The notes below the pieces were generated by a model that had not been told where the DNA came from, did no database searches, and saw nothing but the letters and a program-made list of their open reading frames with translations. This document shows positions 24,585-34,200 of a stretch of DNA of 64,000 bases, piece by piece (position 1 is the first letter of the stretch; every line of letters begins with the position of its first letter). The stretch comes from Akkermansiaceae bacterium. GTDB taxonomy: Bacteria > Verrucomicrobiota > Verrucomicrobiia > Verrucomicrobiales > Akkermansiaceae. A program made the position numbers and the translations under genes. The stretch lies in contig JAPKDJ010000002.1 of the NCBI GenBank assembly GCA_026421245.1, forward strand, positions 1 through 64,000. The letters run 5' to 3'.

Positions 24585-25363
24585 GCTCCTTCCTTTACGA
24601 ATGCGAGGTGATGCACCGCCGCCTCAGGCCGGAGCAAAAGCGCTTCGACTACCGCATCTTTATGCTCAGCGTTGAACTCGACGACCTTCCCAAGGTTCCC
24701 TTTCTTGGACTCAACCGCTTCAATCTTTTCTCCTTTAACGAGCGTGATCACGTCGACCTCGGGAGGCCCGGCGGCATCCGAGCCAACCTCATGGCGTGGA
24801 TGGAAGAGCAAGGGATCACATGCCCCTCCGATGCTCGCATCCGCCTCATCACCCTGCCCCGTGTTCTCGGCTACGCTTTCAATCCGGTCTCATTTTACTA
24901 CGTGAACTCCCGTGACGATAAACCGCTCTTCGCCATCGCGGAAGTTTGCAACACTTACCACGAAATGAAGCTCTTCCTGGTCGACGGTGAAAAGAGCAGA
25001 GGCTGGCAGAGGAAGGTTGCCAAGGACTTCTACGTTTCGCCTTTCTCAGACGTCCGAGACTCCTTCGACTTTCAACTCGGCCTCCCGGATGAAACCTGGG
25101 CCGTCAATATCGACAATGCTGACAAGGAAGGCACAACCCTCGTTTCTGCGATCCGGGGAAAAGCCCGCGCTCTCAGCGCAGGTCGCCTTCTCTGGTTTGG
25201 GCTTAAATACCCCTTGCTCTCACTCAAGGTCATCTTGATGATTCACTGGCAGGCCTTCAAACTTTGGCTCCGAAAGGTTCCTTACTTTCCAAAAGGTGCC
25301 AACCAACAATCCCAGCGCGATGTCCTGCGCCCTCATTCTTCACTAGATTCTTCCGATGAGTAA
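24581..25363 (+). CDS. DUF1365 protein
   Basis: A 260-residue protein of the DUF1365 family. Signatures include ECEVMHRRLRPEQKRFDYRI at the N-terminus, then RIRLITLPRVLGYAFNPVSFYY and FYVSPFSDVRDSFDF. Catalytic function is unproven, but it nearly always pairs with COG2907 flavoproteins and CFA-like methyltransferases, and in Rhodobacter a homologue is linked to furan fatty acid formation and the singlet-oxygen response (recall). It overlaps the upstream gene by ATGA and the next by 8 bases. Confidence 0.85.
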   Translation: MSSFLYECEVMHRRLRPEQKRFDYRIFMLSVELDDLPKVPFLGLNRFNLFSFNERDHVDLGRPGGIRANLMAWMEEQGITCPSDARIRLITLPRVLGYAFNPVSFYYVNSRDDKPLFAIAEVCNTYHEMKLFLVDGEKSRGWQRKVAKDFYVSPFSDVRDSFDFQLGLPDETWAVNIDNADKEGTTLVSAIRGKARALSAGRLLWFGLKYPLLSLKVILMIHWQAFKLWLRKVPYFPKGANQQSQRDVLRPHSSLDSSDE

Positions 25364-26600
25364 CTCCACCCTCCCGATCAAACACGGGCTCCCCGAACGC
25401 ATGGTCGTTAGCCTCCTCAACAAGATGCCCCAAGGCCGTCTTCAAATGGCCTATGCTGACGGTTCAGTGCGTGACTTTGGCGACTCCCAAAGCGAAGTCA
25501 CCGCCTCGGTCAAAATCAATGACGACACGGAGTTCTTCAAACGCTGTGCCTACTACGGAAACATCGGCATGGGCGAAGCTTACACCGATGGACTCTGGGA
25601 CACACCCGACATCCGGGCCGTGATCAGCTGGTTCATTTTGAACATGCAAGCTTTGCAGGGCGCTGACACCTCTTCGGACAAACTCCCGGGCGTGGGACTT
25701 TTGAAAGTCGTAAACTGGTTTCGCCATCTCAAACGAGCCAACACCGTTGAAAACAGCCGTCGCAACATCTCGGAACACTACGATCTCGGCAACGAATTCT
25801 ATTCGCTCTGGCTCGATGCCACCATGACCTATTCCTGTGCCAAATTCGAACAACCGGATCAGGAATTCGAAGAGGCACAGACTGCCAAGTACGAAGCCCT
25901 ATGCCAAAAGCTCCACCTCAAGTCTACCGACCATGTTCTCGAAATTGGCTGCGGTTGGGGAGGGTTTGGGACCTACGCAGCCAAGACACATGGCTGCAAG
26001 GTCACCGGCGTCACCATCTCCGAAGAACAGGCCAAGTATGCCCGCGAGCGCGTGAAGAAGGAGGGAGTCGAAGATAAATTTGAAATCCGCATTGAAGACT
26101 ACCGCCACATCACAGGACAGTTCGATAAGATTGTCTCCATCGAGATGATCGAGGCCGTCGGAGACAAATTCCATCAATCCTTCTTCTCAAAATGCCACGA
26201 AGTCCTCGCTCCCGATGGCATCCTTGCCCTGCAAATGATCACGGTGCCGGACAATCGTTACAAGAGCCTGACGAAAGGCGTCGATTGGATTCAGAAAACG
26301 ATCTTTCCAGGTTCCCTCCTCATGAGCGTGGGTCGCGTCAATGAGGTCCTTTTGAAGACGAGCGATCTTTTCCTCCACGATCTCGAGGACTTCGGGGCCT
26401 TTTACGTGCGGACTCTTAACAACTGGCATAGACGCTTCAATGCCTCCAGGGAATCCCTCCGAACACTCGGTTTCGATGAACCTTTCATGCGGACCTGGAA
26501 CTACTACCTCAAATACTGTGAAGCCGGCTTTGCCACTCGAAACATCTCGGTGGTGCAAGCGGTTTACACCCGGCCCAACAATCCAGCCCTGATGGCGTGA
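25356..26600 (+). CDS. Cyclopropane-fatty-acyl-phospholipid synthase-like methyltransferase
   Basis: SAM-dependent enzyme of the CFA-synthase family (COG2230), 414 residues. The SAM-binding motif is VLEIGCGWGGFG (about residue 199). YDLGNEFYSLWLDATMTYSCA is the acyl-site signature before it, and YYLKYCEAGFATRNISVVQ contains the conserved Cys near the C-terminus. Compared with E. coli Cfa, the bicarbonate-site region reads SIEMIEAVG where Cfa has VGMFEHVG: Glu239 is kept but Gly236 is Glu, and the later His266 segment reads LALQMIT, with Gln in place of His. The product may therefore not be a plain cyclopropane. Confidence 0.82.
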   Translation: MSNSTLPIKHGLPERMVVSLLNKMPQGRLQMAYADGSVRDFGDSQSEVTASVKINDDTEFFKRCAYYGNIGMGEAYTDGLWDTPDIRAVISWFILNMQALQGADTSSDKLPGVGLLKVVNWFRHLKRANTVENSRRNISEHYDLGNEFYSLWLDATMTYSCAKFEQPDQEFEEAQTAKYEALCQKLHLKSTDHVLEIGCGWGGFGTYAAKTHGCKVTGVTISEEQAKYARERVKKEGVEDKFEIRIEDYRHITGQFDKIVSIEMIEAVGDKFHQSFFSKCHEVLAPDGILALQMITVPDNRYKSLTKGVDWIQKTIFPGSLLMSVGRVNEVLLKTSDLFLHDLEDFGAFYVRTLNNWHRRFNASRESLRTLGFDEPFMRTWNYYLKYCEAGFATRNISVVQAVYTRPNNPALMA

Positions 26601-27103
26601 GTGAAGAAATCGACAAACAAGATCCCTGGTGGAAGCGGTGGTTCATCAATCCTGTTCTAAAACAACTCACCCGGGGAATCAGCGCCGACAAGCTGGCTTG
26701 GACCATCGCAATCGGTTGTGCCCTGGGCATCTTTCCCATCATGGGGACCACTTCCGTCGTTTGTTTCTTCGCCGCCAGCTATTGGCGACTCAACCAACCG
26801 GTCATTCAAGTGGTCTGTCACTCACTTTGGGCAGCACACCTTGCTCTCATCCTTCCCTTCATCAAGTTGGGACAATGGATCCACAGAGCCGATCCCATCA
26901 CCGGATCAATCCCGGCTCTCCTCAAGGAATTCTTTACCAGCCCGGCGCAGTTTGCACAGGACTACTGGCTGGCAGCCTGGCACGGAATGGTCGCCTGGTT
27001 TCTTGTCGCGATCCCGCTCGTCTTCATCGTCCGTGCCATCACCCTCCCACTGCTCAAAGCCGCGGCCGGGCGTATTGAAAAGCGAAAGGAGGTTGAGGCA
27101 TGA
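26597..27103 (+). CDS. DUF2062 membrane protein
   Basis: A 168-residue protein with GTG start overlapping the CFA-like stop. It shows the DUF2062 hallmark LAWTIAIGCALGIFPIMGTT in the first membrane segment, followed by two or three more (about residues 60-80, 120-150). DUF2062 proteins are of unknown function and often sit beside lipid or glycosyl transfer genes. Coupling on both sides suggests a role with the lipid-modifying enzymes, perhaps in the membrane. Confidence 0.8.
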   Translation: MSEEIDKQDPWWKRWFINPVLKQLTRGISADKLAWTIAIGCALGIFPIMGTTSVVCFFAASYWRLNQPVIQVVCHSLWAAHLALILPFIKLGQWIHRADPITGSIPALLKEFFTSPAQFAQDYWLAAWHGMVAWFLVAIPLVFIVRAITLPLLKAAAGRIEKRKEVEA

Positions 27104-27882
27104 ACGACCTTACCCTTTTGGGCATCGTCGCCGCCCTGATCGTTCTCGATTTTATCGGAGGCTGGTGGTTTGGTGGAAAGATCAACAACTACTCACTCGT
27201 CGATGCGATGTGGGCATGCTGGATTGGCCTGGCGGGTATGATTTACGCCGCCTTCGGAAGCGGGGGCATCCCCAAACGGGTCGCTGCCGGGGCCATCGCA
27301 GCCATCTGGGGAGGCCGACTCGCCTATCATCTTCAAAAGCGAATCCGCAGGCATCATCCTGAGGAGGATTCACGCTACCAAAAACTCCGTGAAGTCTGGA
27401 ACGGTCGGGTGAAGTCCGCTTTCTTTTGGTTTTTCCAGGCCCAGGGCCTCTCGGTCCTCCTTCTGTCCCTGCCCTACTTCCTCGTGTCCCGTGATTCCTC
27501 ACCTTGGGGAGTTTTTGAAACCATTGGGCTGGCCGTGGCACTGATCGGACTCGCCGGAGAAATCCTTGCCGACCATCAAATGTCGCGCTTCAAGGAAAGG
27601 GACAACCGCTCAAGCTCGGTCTGTCGAGAGGGACTGTGGAAGTATTCCCGTCACCCAAATTACTTTTTTGAGATGGTAATCTGGGTTGGTGTTTATCTTT
27701 TCGCCTGCGGATCAACCTGGGGATGGATGACCTTTTTTGCACCTGTGACCATCACGTTCCTTCTGCTCAAAGTCACCGGCATCCCGCCCACCGAAGCCTC
27801 CGCCGTGAAGCGTAAGGGTGATGCCTATCGAGAGTATCAGCGTACCACTAGCTCATTCATTCCTCTTCCTCCAAAATCATGA
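27100..27882 (+). CDS. DUF1295 membrane protein (steroid 5-alpha-reductase-like)
   Basis: A 260-residue integral membrane protein with about six hydrophobic segments. The C-terminal motif LWKYSRHPNYFFEMVIWVGVYL is typical of the DUF1295 / isoprenylcysteine-methyltransferase / steroid 5-alpha-reductase group. NADPH-dependent reduction of a double bond is a reasonable guess from the fold family but is not shown. It overlaps its neighbours as ATGA on both sides. In other bacteria this gene (COG3752) recurs with COG2907, DUF1365 and COG2230 genes. Confidence 0.82.
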   Translation: MNDLTLLGIVAALIVLDFIGGWWFGGKINNYSLVDAMWACWIGLAGMIYAAFGSGGIPKRVAAGAIAAIWGGRLAYHLQKRIRRHHPEEDSRYQKLREVWNGRVKSAFFWFFQAQGLSVLLLSLPYFLVSRDSSPWGVFETIGLAVALIGLAGEILADHQMSRFKERDNRSSSVCREGLWKYSRHPNYFFEMVIWVGVYLFACGSTWGWMTFFAPVTITFLLLKVTGIPPTEASAVKRKGDAYREYQRTTSSFIPLPPKS

Positions 27883-28919
27883 TCACTATCGACGACCTCC
27901 TCGCCAAGGACATTATCCCCGACGCCCTCATCCGGGTGGGCATTCGCGCGCGGCTCAAGGACACCCTCAAGCTCTTCGAGAAACTCAACTGCGAAGAGCG
28001 GCAGGAATTGGTGATGAAGCACGTACGAGAACTCAAAGAAAGCCCCCTCGCCATCGCGACCGATGAGGCCAACGAGCAGCACTATGAGCTCCCAACTGCA
28101 TTTTTCCAAAAGTGCCTAGGACCACACATGAAATATAGCTCGGGTTATTGGGATGCGGGCGTGGAGGACCTCGAGACTTCGGAAGCCCGCATGCTCAAGT
28201 TGAGTTGTGATCGAGCGGAGTTGGAGGACGGGCACCATATCCTCGAACTGGGATGCGGCTGGGGATCGCTCACACTTTGGATGGGGAAGCATTTCCCAAA
28301 TGCCAAGATCACCGCAGTTTCAAACTCGCGAACCCAGAAAGAATACATCGACGGACAAGCCAAGGAGCGCGGCCTCACCAACATCGAAGTCAAAACCGTC
28401 AATATGATCAATTACGAAGGCGAGGGCGAGGGCGTGTTTGATCGAGTGGTTTCAGTGGAGATGTTCGAGCACATGAAAAACTACGATCTCCTTCTCGGAC
28501 GAATTTCCAATTGGCTCAAACCGGACGGAAAACTCTTCGTCCACATCTTCACTCATCGGGAATACGCCTACCACTACGAGGCCAAGGACGAAAGCGACTG
28601 GATGGCGCGCTACTTTTTCACCGGCGGACAAATGCCATCGGACGATCTCCTCCTCTACTTTCAGGACAAACTCTCAATCGATGATCACTGGCAGGTGAGT
28701 GGAACCCATTACCAAAAAACCTCTGAAGCATGGCTCACCCGCATGGACGAAGCGAGCGACGAACTGAAACCTCTCATCGCGAAAACCTACGGCCAAGCCG
28801 ACGCTAAAAAATGGTGGGTTTGGTGGCGCTGCTTCTTCATGGCCTGCGCCGAGCTCTGGGGATACCAGGGCGGTGACGAATGGATCGTCTCGCACTATCG
28901 TTTTGTGAATTCAAAGTAA
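27879..28919 (+). CDS. Coclaurine N-methyltransferase-like SAM methyltransferase (CFA-synthase superfamily)
   Basis: A 346-residue methyltransferase. The SAM motif is LELGCGWGSLTLW. The stretches VEMFEHMKNYDLLLGRISNW, LFVHIFTHREYAYHYEAKDE and WMARYFFTGGQMPSDDLLLY match plant (S)-coclaurine N-methyltransferases and their bacterial relatives very well. Unlike the gene at 25356, it keeps the His (FVHIFTH) of the CFA bicarbonate site. A Cys is also kept near the C-terminus (FFMACAELWGY). Bacterial members have unknown acceptors. As the last gene of a coupled operon, a lipid acceptor is more likely than an alkaloid. Confidence 0.82.
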   Translation: MITIDDLLAKDIIPDALIRVGIRARLKDTLKLFEKLNCEERQELVMKHVRELKESPLAIATDEANEQHYELPTAFFQKCLGPHMKYSSGYWDAGVEDLETSEARMLKLSCDRAELEDGHHILELGCGWGSLTLWMGKHFPNAKITAVSNSRTQKEYIDGQAKERGLTNIEVKTVNMINYEGEGEGVFDRVVSVEMFEHMKNYDLLLGRISNWLKPDGKLFVHIFTHREYAYHYEAKDESDWMARYFFTGGQMPSDDLLLYFQDKLSIDDHWQVSGTHYQKTSEAWLTRMDEASDELKPLIAKTYGQADAKKWWVWWRCFFMACAELWGYQGGDEWIVSHYRFVNSK

Positions 28920-28934
28920 GCCGACCAAGCATCT

Positions 28935-31127
28935 TCATTTCCCCTTCCCCATCTTCTTGGCGAACTTATAGGCGGCAGGGCCTTTACTCTTGGGTTCATC
29001 CTTCTCAAGGCCCGCCCGTTTCTTAAGTTCCTTGATCTGATCCCGAAGGTGGGCTGCTTTTTCAAATTCAAGTTTTGCAGAGGCTTTCTGCATTTCCTCC
29101 TCCATCTCGCGGATCACTTCGACCGCGTTGTAAACCATCTCATCTTCAGCGACGAGCGAGGCGTTCATTTCCTGACCGATTTTACTGGTAACTCCGCGGT
29201 CATGAAGGCTCTTTTGCACCGCCCGTTTAACGCTGGTCGGAGTAATCCCGTGCTTCTCGTTGTGTTCTCGTTGTACCGTGCGGCGAAACTCAGTGACGTC
29301 GAGGAGGCGTTGGATGGAATCTGTGACCGTGTCACAAAAAAGAACGCACTCGCCATTGACGTGGCGGGCGGCCCGCCCTGCCGTCTGGATCAAACTGGTT
29401 TCATTTCGAAGAAATCCTTCCTTATCAGCATCGAGGATACAGACCAGTGAGACTTCGGGGAGATCGAGACCTTCTCGAAGGAGATTGATCCCGACAAGAA
29501 TATCGAACTCAGCGGCACGAAGACCACGGAGAATCTCCACCCTCTCGATGGCATCGACATCGGAATGGATGTAGCGGACTTTGAGATCCACTCCCTGAAG
29601 ATATTCGGTGAGATCTTCGGCGGTTTTTTTCGTCAAAGTGGTGATGAGAATTCGTTCATCTTTTTCGACCCGTTGCTGACAGAGCTCAATCGCTTCATCG
29701 ATCTGTGCTTTAAGCGGACGAAGAGTCAGCACGGGATCGAGAAGTCCCGTAGGACGGATAATTTGTTCCACAATCAGTTGACCGCCGTTGCGCGAAATAT
29801 CGAAGTCATCAGGGGCCTCCGCAGAGCCACTGGCCTTCACTGTGAGACGTTTAAAAAAAGTAGGATCAAAGTCGGCGTCCTTGCGTGACTTAATGGGGAT
29901 GAAGGTGGGGTTATCCGAACGGGAATTGACAATCTCAAACGGCCCCGGTGTTGCGCTCACATAGAGACGGCGCTTGGTCATCTTCATGTATTCGTCAAAG
30001 CGTAACGGCCGGTTATCCATGGCGCTTGGAAGGCGAAAACCGTGATCAACAAGCACTGATTTACGGCTCTTGTCGCCCTCAAACATGCCGCGCACCTGGG
30101 GAAGAGTGGCATGACTTTCATCGGCGAGGAGGAGGTAGTCGTCCGGGAAGAAGTCGAGAAGGGTATAGGGTCGATCGCCTGGCTTCCGTCCCGTAATGTG
30201 GCGCGAGTAGTTTTCAATCCCCTGGCAAAACCCCATCTCCTGCATCATCTCAAGGTCATACTCGGTGCGCATGCGAATACGCTGAGCCTCGATGAGTTTG
30301 CCATTCTTCTCAAACCAGGAAATACGGTCGTCTAGCTCTTGCCGGATCGCGACCATCGCCCCTTTGAGCTTTTCCTTGGAACTGACAAACTGCTTTGCGG
30401 GGTAAAAGACATAGCGCGTCATTTCGTCGATAACATGCCCGCTGCGGGTATCGATCGAAGTGATACGATCAATCTCATCACCAAAAAACTCAATGCGGAT
30501 CGCGGTCTCTTCAAGATAGGCAGGACGGACCTCCACAACATCTCCCCTCACCCGAAAATGACCTCGTTCAAAGGCAATGTCATTTCGTTCAAAAAGAAGG
30601 TTTACCAATTCGGTGAGGAAGTCATCTCGTCCGATCTCTTCCCCTTGGTGGATCCCGAACATCATATCCTTGTAGTCCTCGGGATTCCCCAAACCGTAGA
30701 TGCAGCTCACGCTGGCCACGACAATGACGTCATCTCGCGTGATCAGGGAACCCATCGTGCTGAGACGGAGTCGTTCGATCTCTTCGTTAATTGAGGAATC
30801 TTTTTCAATGTAGGTGTCGGACCGCGGAATGTAGGCCTCGGGTTGGTAGTAATCGAAGTAGGAGACGAAATACTCGACTGCATTGTCGGGAAAAAATGTT
30901 TTAAACTCGGAATACAACTGAGCAGCGAGCGTCTTGTTGTGACTCATGATCAAGGTGGGCTTCTGAATCTGCTCAATGATATTGGCCATCGTGAAGGTTT
31001 TTCCTGATCCCGTGACTCCCTGGAGAGTCTGATGCCGATTGCCCGCCTTGATCGACTTCACAAGCTTGGCGATCGCCTGCTCCTGATCACCCTTGGGGCC
31101 GAATTCACTGACAAGTCGAAAGTCCAC
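28935..31127 (-). CDS. uvrB: UvrABC excision nuclease subunit B
   Basis: Damage-verifying helicase-like subunit of nucleotide excision repair. 730 residues: Walker A GVTGSGKTFT (about 38-47), the beta-hairpin with YFVSYFDYYQPEAYIP (about 87-102), DEAD-like LLADESHATLPQ, the helicase motifs IHSDVDAIERVEIL and GINLLREGLDLPEV, and QTAGRAARH. A C-terminal UVR domain (KLEFEKAAHLRDQIKELKKR) binds UvrC. The tail is Lys-rich. It converges with the lipid operon, 15 bases between stops. uvrA and uvrC are elsewhere. Confidence 0.97.
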   Translation of the reverse strand: MDFRLVSEFGPKGDQEQAIAKLVKSIKAGNRHQTLQGVTGSGKTFTMANIIEQIQKPTLIMSHNKTLAAQLYSEFKTFFPDNAVEYFVSYFDYYQPEAYIPRSDTYIEKDSSINEEIERLRLSTMGSLITRDDVIVVASVSCIYGLGNPEDYKDMMFGIHQGEEIGRDDFLTELVNLLFERNDIAFERGHFRVRGDVVEVRPAYLEETAIRIEFFGDEIDRITSIDTRSGHVIDEMTRYVFYPAKQFVSSKEKLKGAMVAIRQELDDRISWFEKNGKLIEAQRIRMRTEYDLEMMQEMGFCQGIENYSRHITGRKPGDRPYTLLDFFPDDYLLLADESHATLPQVRGMFEGDKSRKSVLVDHGFRLPSAMDNRPLRFDEYMKMTKRRLYVSATPGPFEIVNSRSDNPTFIPIKSRKDADFDPTFFKRLTVKASGSAEAPDDFDISRNGGQLIVEQIIRPTGLLDPVLTLRPLKAQIDEAIELCQQRVEKDERILITTLTKKTAEDLTEYLQGVDLKVRYIHSDVDAIERVEILRGLRAAEFDILVGINLLREGLDLPEVSLVCILDADKEGFLRNETSLIQTAGRAARHVNGECVLFCDTVTDSIQRLLDVTEFRRTVQREHNEKHGITPTSVKRAVQKSLHDRGVTSKIGQEMNASLVAEDEMVYNAVEVIREMEEEMQKASAKLEFEKAAHLRDQIKELKKRAGLEKDEPKSKGPAAYKFAKKMGKGK

Positions 31128-31204
31128 CCAGAGATGCTAGGGAAAGTTTACTTCTTGTCCAATCCCACTGCCTATGGGATTTTTCTAAATCACAAAACCC
31201 TGTC

Positions 31205-34200
31205 GTGAGAATTCCTTCTTATTTACTCATTCTCAGTACCACACCCGTGTGGGCTGGTTTCTCCCCTCTCTTCAAGATCGGCTCTGACGACAACTCATCC
31301 GGAGAGTTCACAACGGAGAATGTCACGTCGGACCCGGCACCTGGAAATCCTGCCGAACTGGATGATCACTACTATCTAAAAGGAACCTATCCTAGGCCGA
31401 TTGGAGTTCTCGCTGATGATGAACTGATTGCCAATTTCGAGCATGCTCTCACCTCCCGTGATCCTTCCAACGTCATTCATTTCAATCTTGATACTGGACA
31501 GGCGACCAACACCGGCCTCTTTCGTGTCTCAGCGGACTTTCTCTGGAGTGGCACAAGCGGAGGAGCGCGGTTCGAGAATGTGATCGAAATCAGCGTGAAT
31601 GGAAAACCGGCATCATTCACCAGCGCACCTTTTCAAAACCACACGGTTATCCATACCGAGTTTTCCACAAACGGGCTCGACCTTATCGACGGTGCCAACA
31701 CCCTCGAAATTAGGCGCACTGGCACCACCTCAAGCACTTGGCTTGGAATCGATCAGATCAAAGCCTCCCTTGATCCGACAGCCTTTGTCGATGCCGATTC
31801 CGATTCGCTTCCCCTCTACTGGGAAGAACTCTATCACTTTTCGGATACCAACAACAGCGACGCAGCGGGTGACCTTGATGGCGATTCCTTGAGTAATCGC
31901 ACGGAGTTTCAAAACGGCACGAATCCCCGACTTGCTGACACGGACGGTGATGGCTTAACCGACCAGAACGAAACCGTGAGTGATCCTCTTGATCCTGACT
32001 CTGACGACGATGGCTTGCTTGACGGAGAAGAAACCAATTCCAGCCCTATTCTGGTCGATACCGATTCGGATGGAGCCTCCGACGCCTGGGAAATTCAGAC
32101 AGGTTACGATCCTGATGATGACCAAAGTACTCCACCTTTGTGGGCAGGTGCCATTGGCGTGAACTTCCGATCTGAAAAGTATCCCAAACTCGGAACCTGG
32201 CCTGTCGGTTTTCCAAACGGATTTGTTCCTCAAATTAACTGGAACCAAACCGACCTCCTTGAAGATAAAGGAGTCTCTTCGGGATCGCCCCTCCGCCCCG
32301 GCGACACCTCTGACATCCTCTCACCGCTCGCAGGAACCTTGGTTGATTCATCGGGGGCACCCACCGCAGTAAGCATCGCATTCACTGCCGACGGTGTTCG
32401 AAGCACCCGGGTCTACGAGACCGCTGCAGCGAATCTGCTGAATGGCTATATTTCGGCTGATTCAGGAACTCCGGCAACCCTTCAGATTGCCAATATCCCG
32501 ACCTCCTTCGCGACCTATGATGTTTATGTTTACATGGCGACGACCTATCGAGGACGGCTTGCGACCCTGAGAAGGGACCGGCAGTTTTTGGACCAGGCTC
32601 TTCTGCGTCCGATTTCCTCGGGAGGCGACCTTGAATTCAAACTCTTCCGCCCCTCAACCGGGCCCGCCGCCCCGCTCGCCAACGTGGTCCGATATACCGG
32701 TCTCATTGCCCGGTCGTTTTCATTGGAGAGCTTCCGTACCAGTAACAGCTCATCAGGCATTGCCGGGATTCAGATTATCAATACCAGTGGCGATAACGAT
32801 CTCGATACAATCCCAGACTGGTGGGAAATCAAGCATCGCTCGGATGTCACCGCGAACGCCGACCCGGATGGAGATGGACTGGATTGGCTCGCCGAATTTA
32901 ACGCCGGAAGTGATCCCAGGCTTGCGGACACCGACGATGACGGGCTTGACGACGCCGCAGAAGTCGCCGCTGGTACAGACGTCACTTTTGCGGACAGCGA
33001 TGGCGACGGGCTCTCGGACTACGAAGAGCTTAACCACTCTCTCGCCAGTGATCCGACCCTCGCAGACACCGATCGCGATGGCGTCGATGACGCCATCGAA
33101 AAAGCGAACTTTTCAGATCCAAACGACGCCAACTTCACTCGTCTTCCTGTTCCCTCCTATCCTTCCGCAACCCAAGTTCTGTGGGAAGCCACCGATCTTC
33201 AATTCGTCAACAACCATGGCGATGGCATCCGAAGTGATGGCGGAATCGACCGGGACTTCATCGACTGGCGGGTCGATAACCTCACCGCCGGAGTGAGCAA
33301 TGCCCTTCGAATTCGTCTTCCCCGAAGGTCCGGCAAGATTGTCTTCAACGTCATTACCAGCGAACAGGGAAGCTTTCGTAAGAATGGCCGCCGGCTCAAC
33401 TACAGTAACTACAACACGGACCTCACCTCTGCGCTGGGATTCGCAGGGTTTGGCTCTTGTGATACCTCCGACCCGCTGACTTTCCGGATTGAGGCCAATG
33501 ATGATGGAAGCTCGGAAATGAATTGGACTGTCGTCTTTTCGATCATCAACCAGAAGACAGGCCTCACCGTGGCTACCCGCACCTTCACCAAATGCGATGC
33601 CATTTCAAACGTGGCTGATCAATCTGCAGTTTGGGGAGACGACAGCGTCCCGGGTGAATCCCAGATGTTGCTGGGGCAGGGAATATCGCTCTATCGGACG
33701 ACAACTCCCGTGCATCAGCTTACGGGTTTGAATCACTGCGCCGACGCCGACAACGACGGCATGAGTGACACCTTTGAAACAACATACGGCCTAAATCCCA
33801 ACGATACTTCTGATGCCGCATTGGACGGTGATAGCGACGGCCTCACCAACGTGATCGAAGCAATCCTTGGAACGGATCCCACCGACGCTGATACCGACAA
33901 TGACGGTGTCAGTGACAGCATTGAAGCCGATCAATTCACCGACCCTAACTCAGACCTCTCAACGCCTCCCCTCTTCAACCTGACTAGCGTGGGAGATTCC
34001 GACCTCAATGGAAACGGCATGTCCGATCTTTGGGAATCCCACTTTAGCGCTCAGGCACTACTTCCAGGGGGAGACCAGGATAGCGACGGACTGACAAATT
34101 TGGAGGAAGCGGGATTGGGAACCGACCCTTTTGATGCGGCGTCAAATTTCAGAATTCGCACCGCGCCTTCGGCAACACCCGACGCATTTGACTTCTTCTA

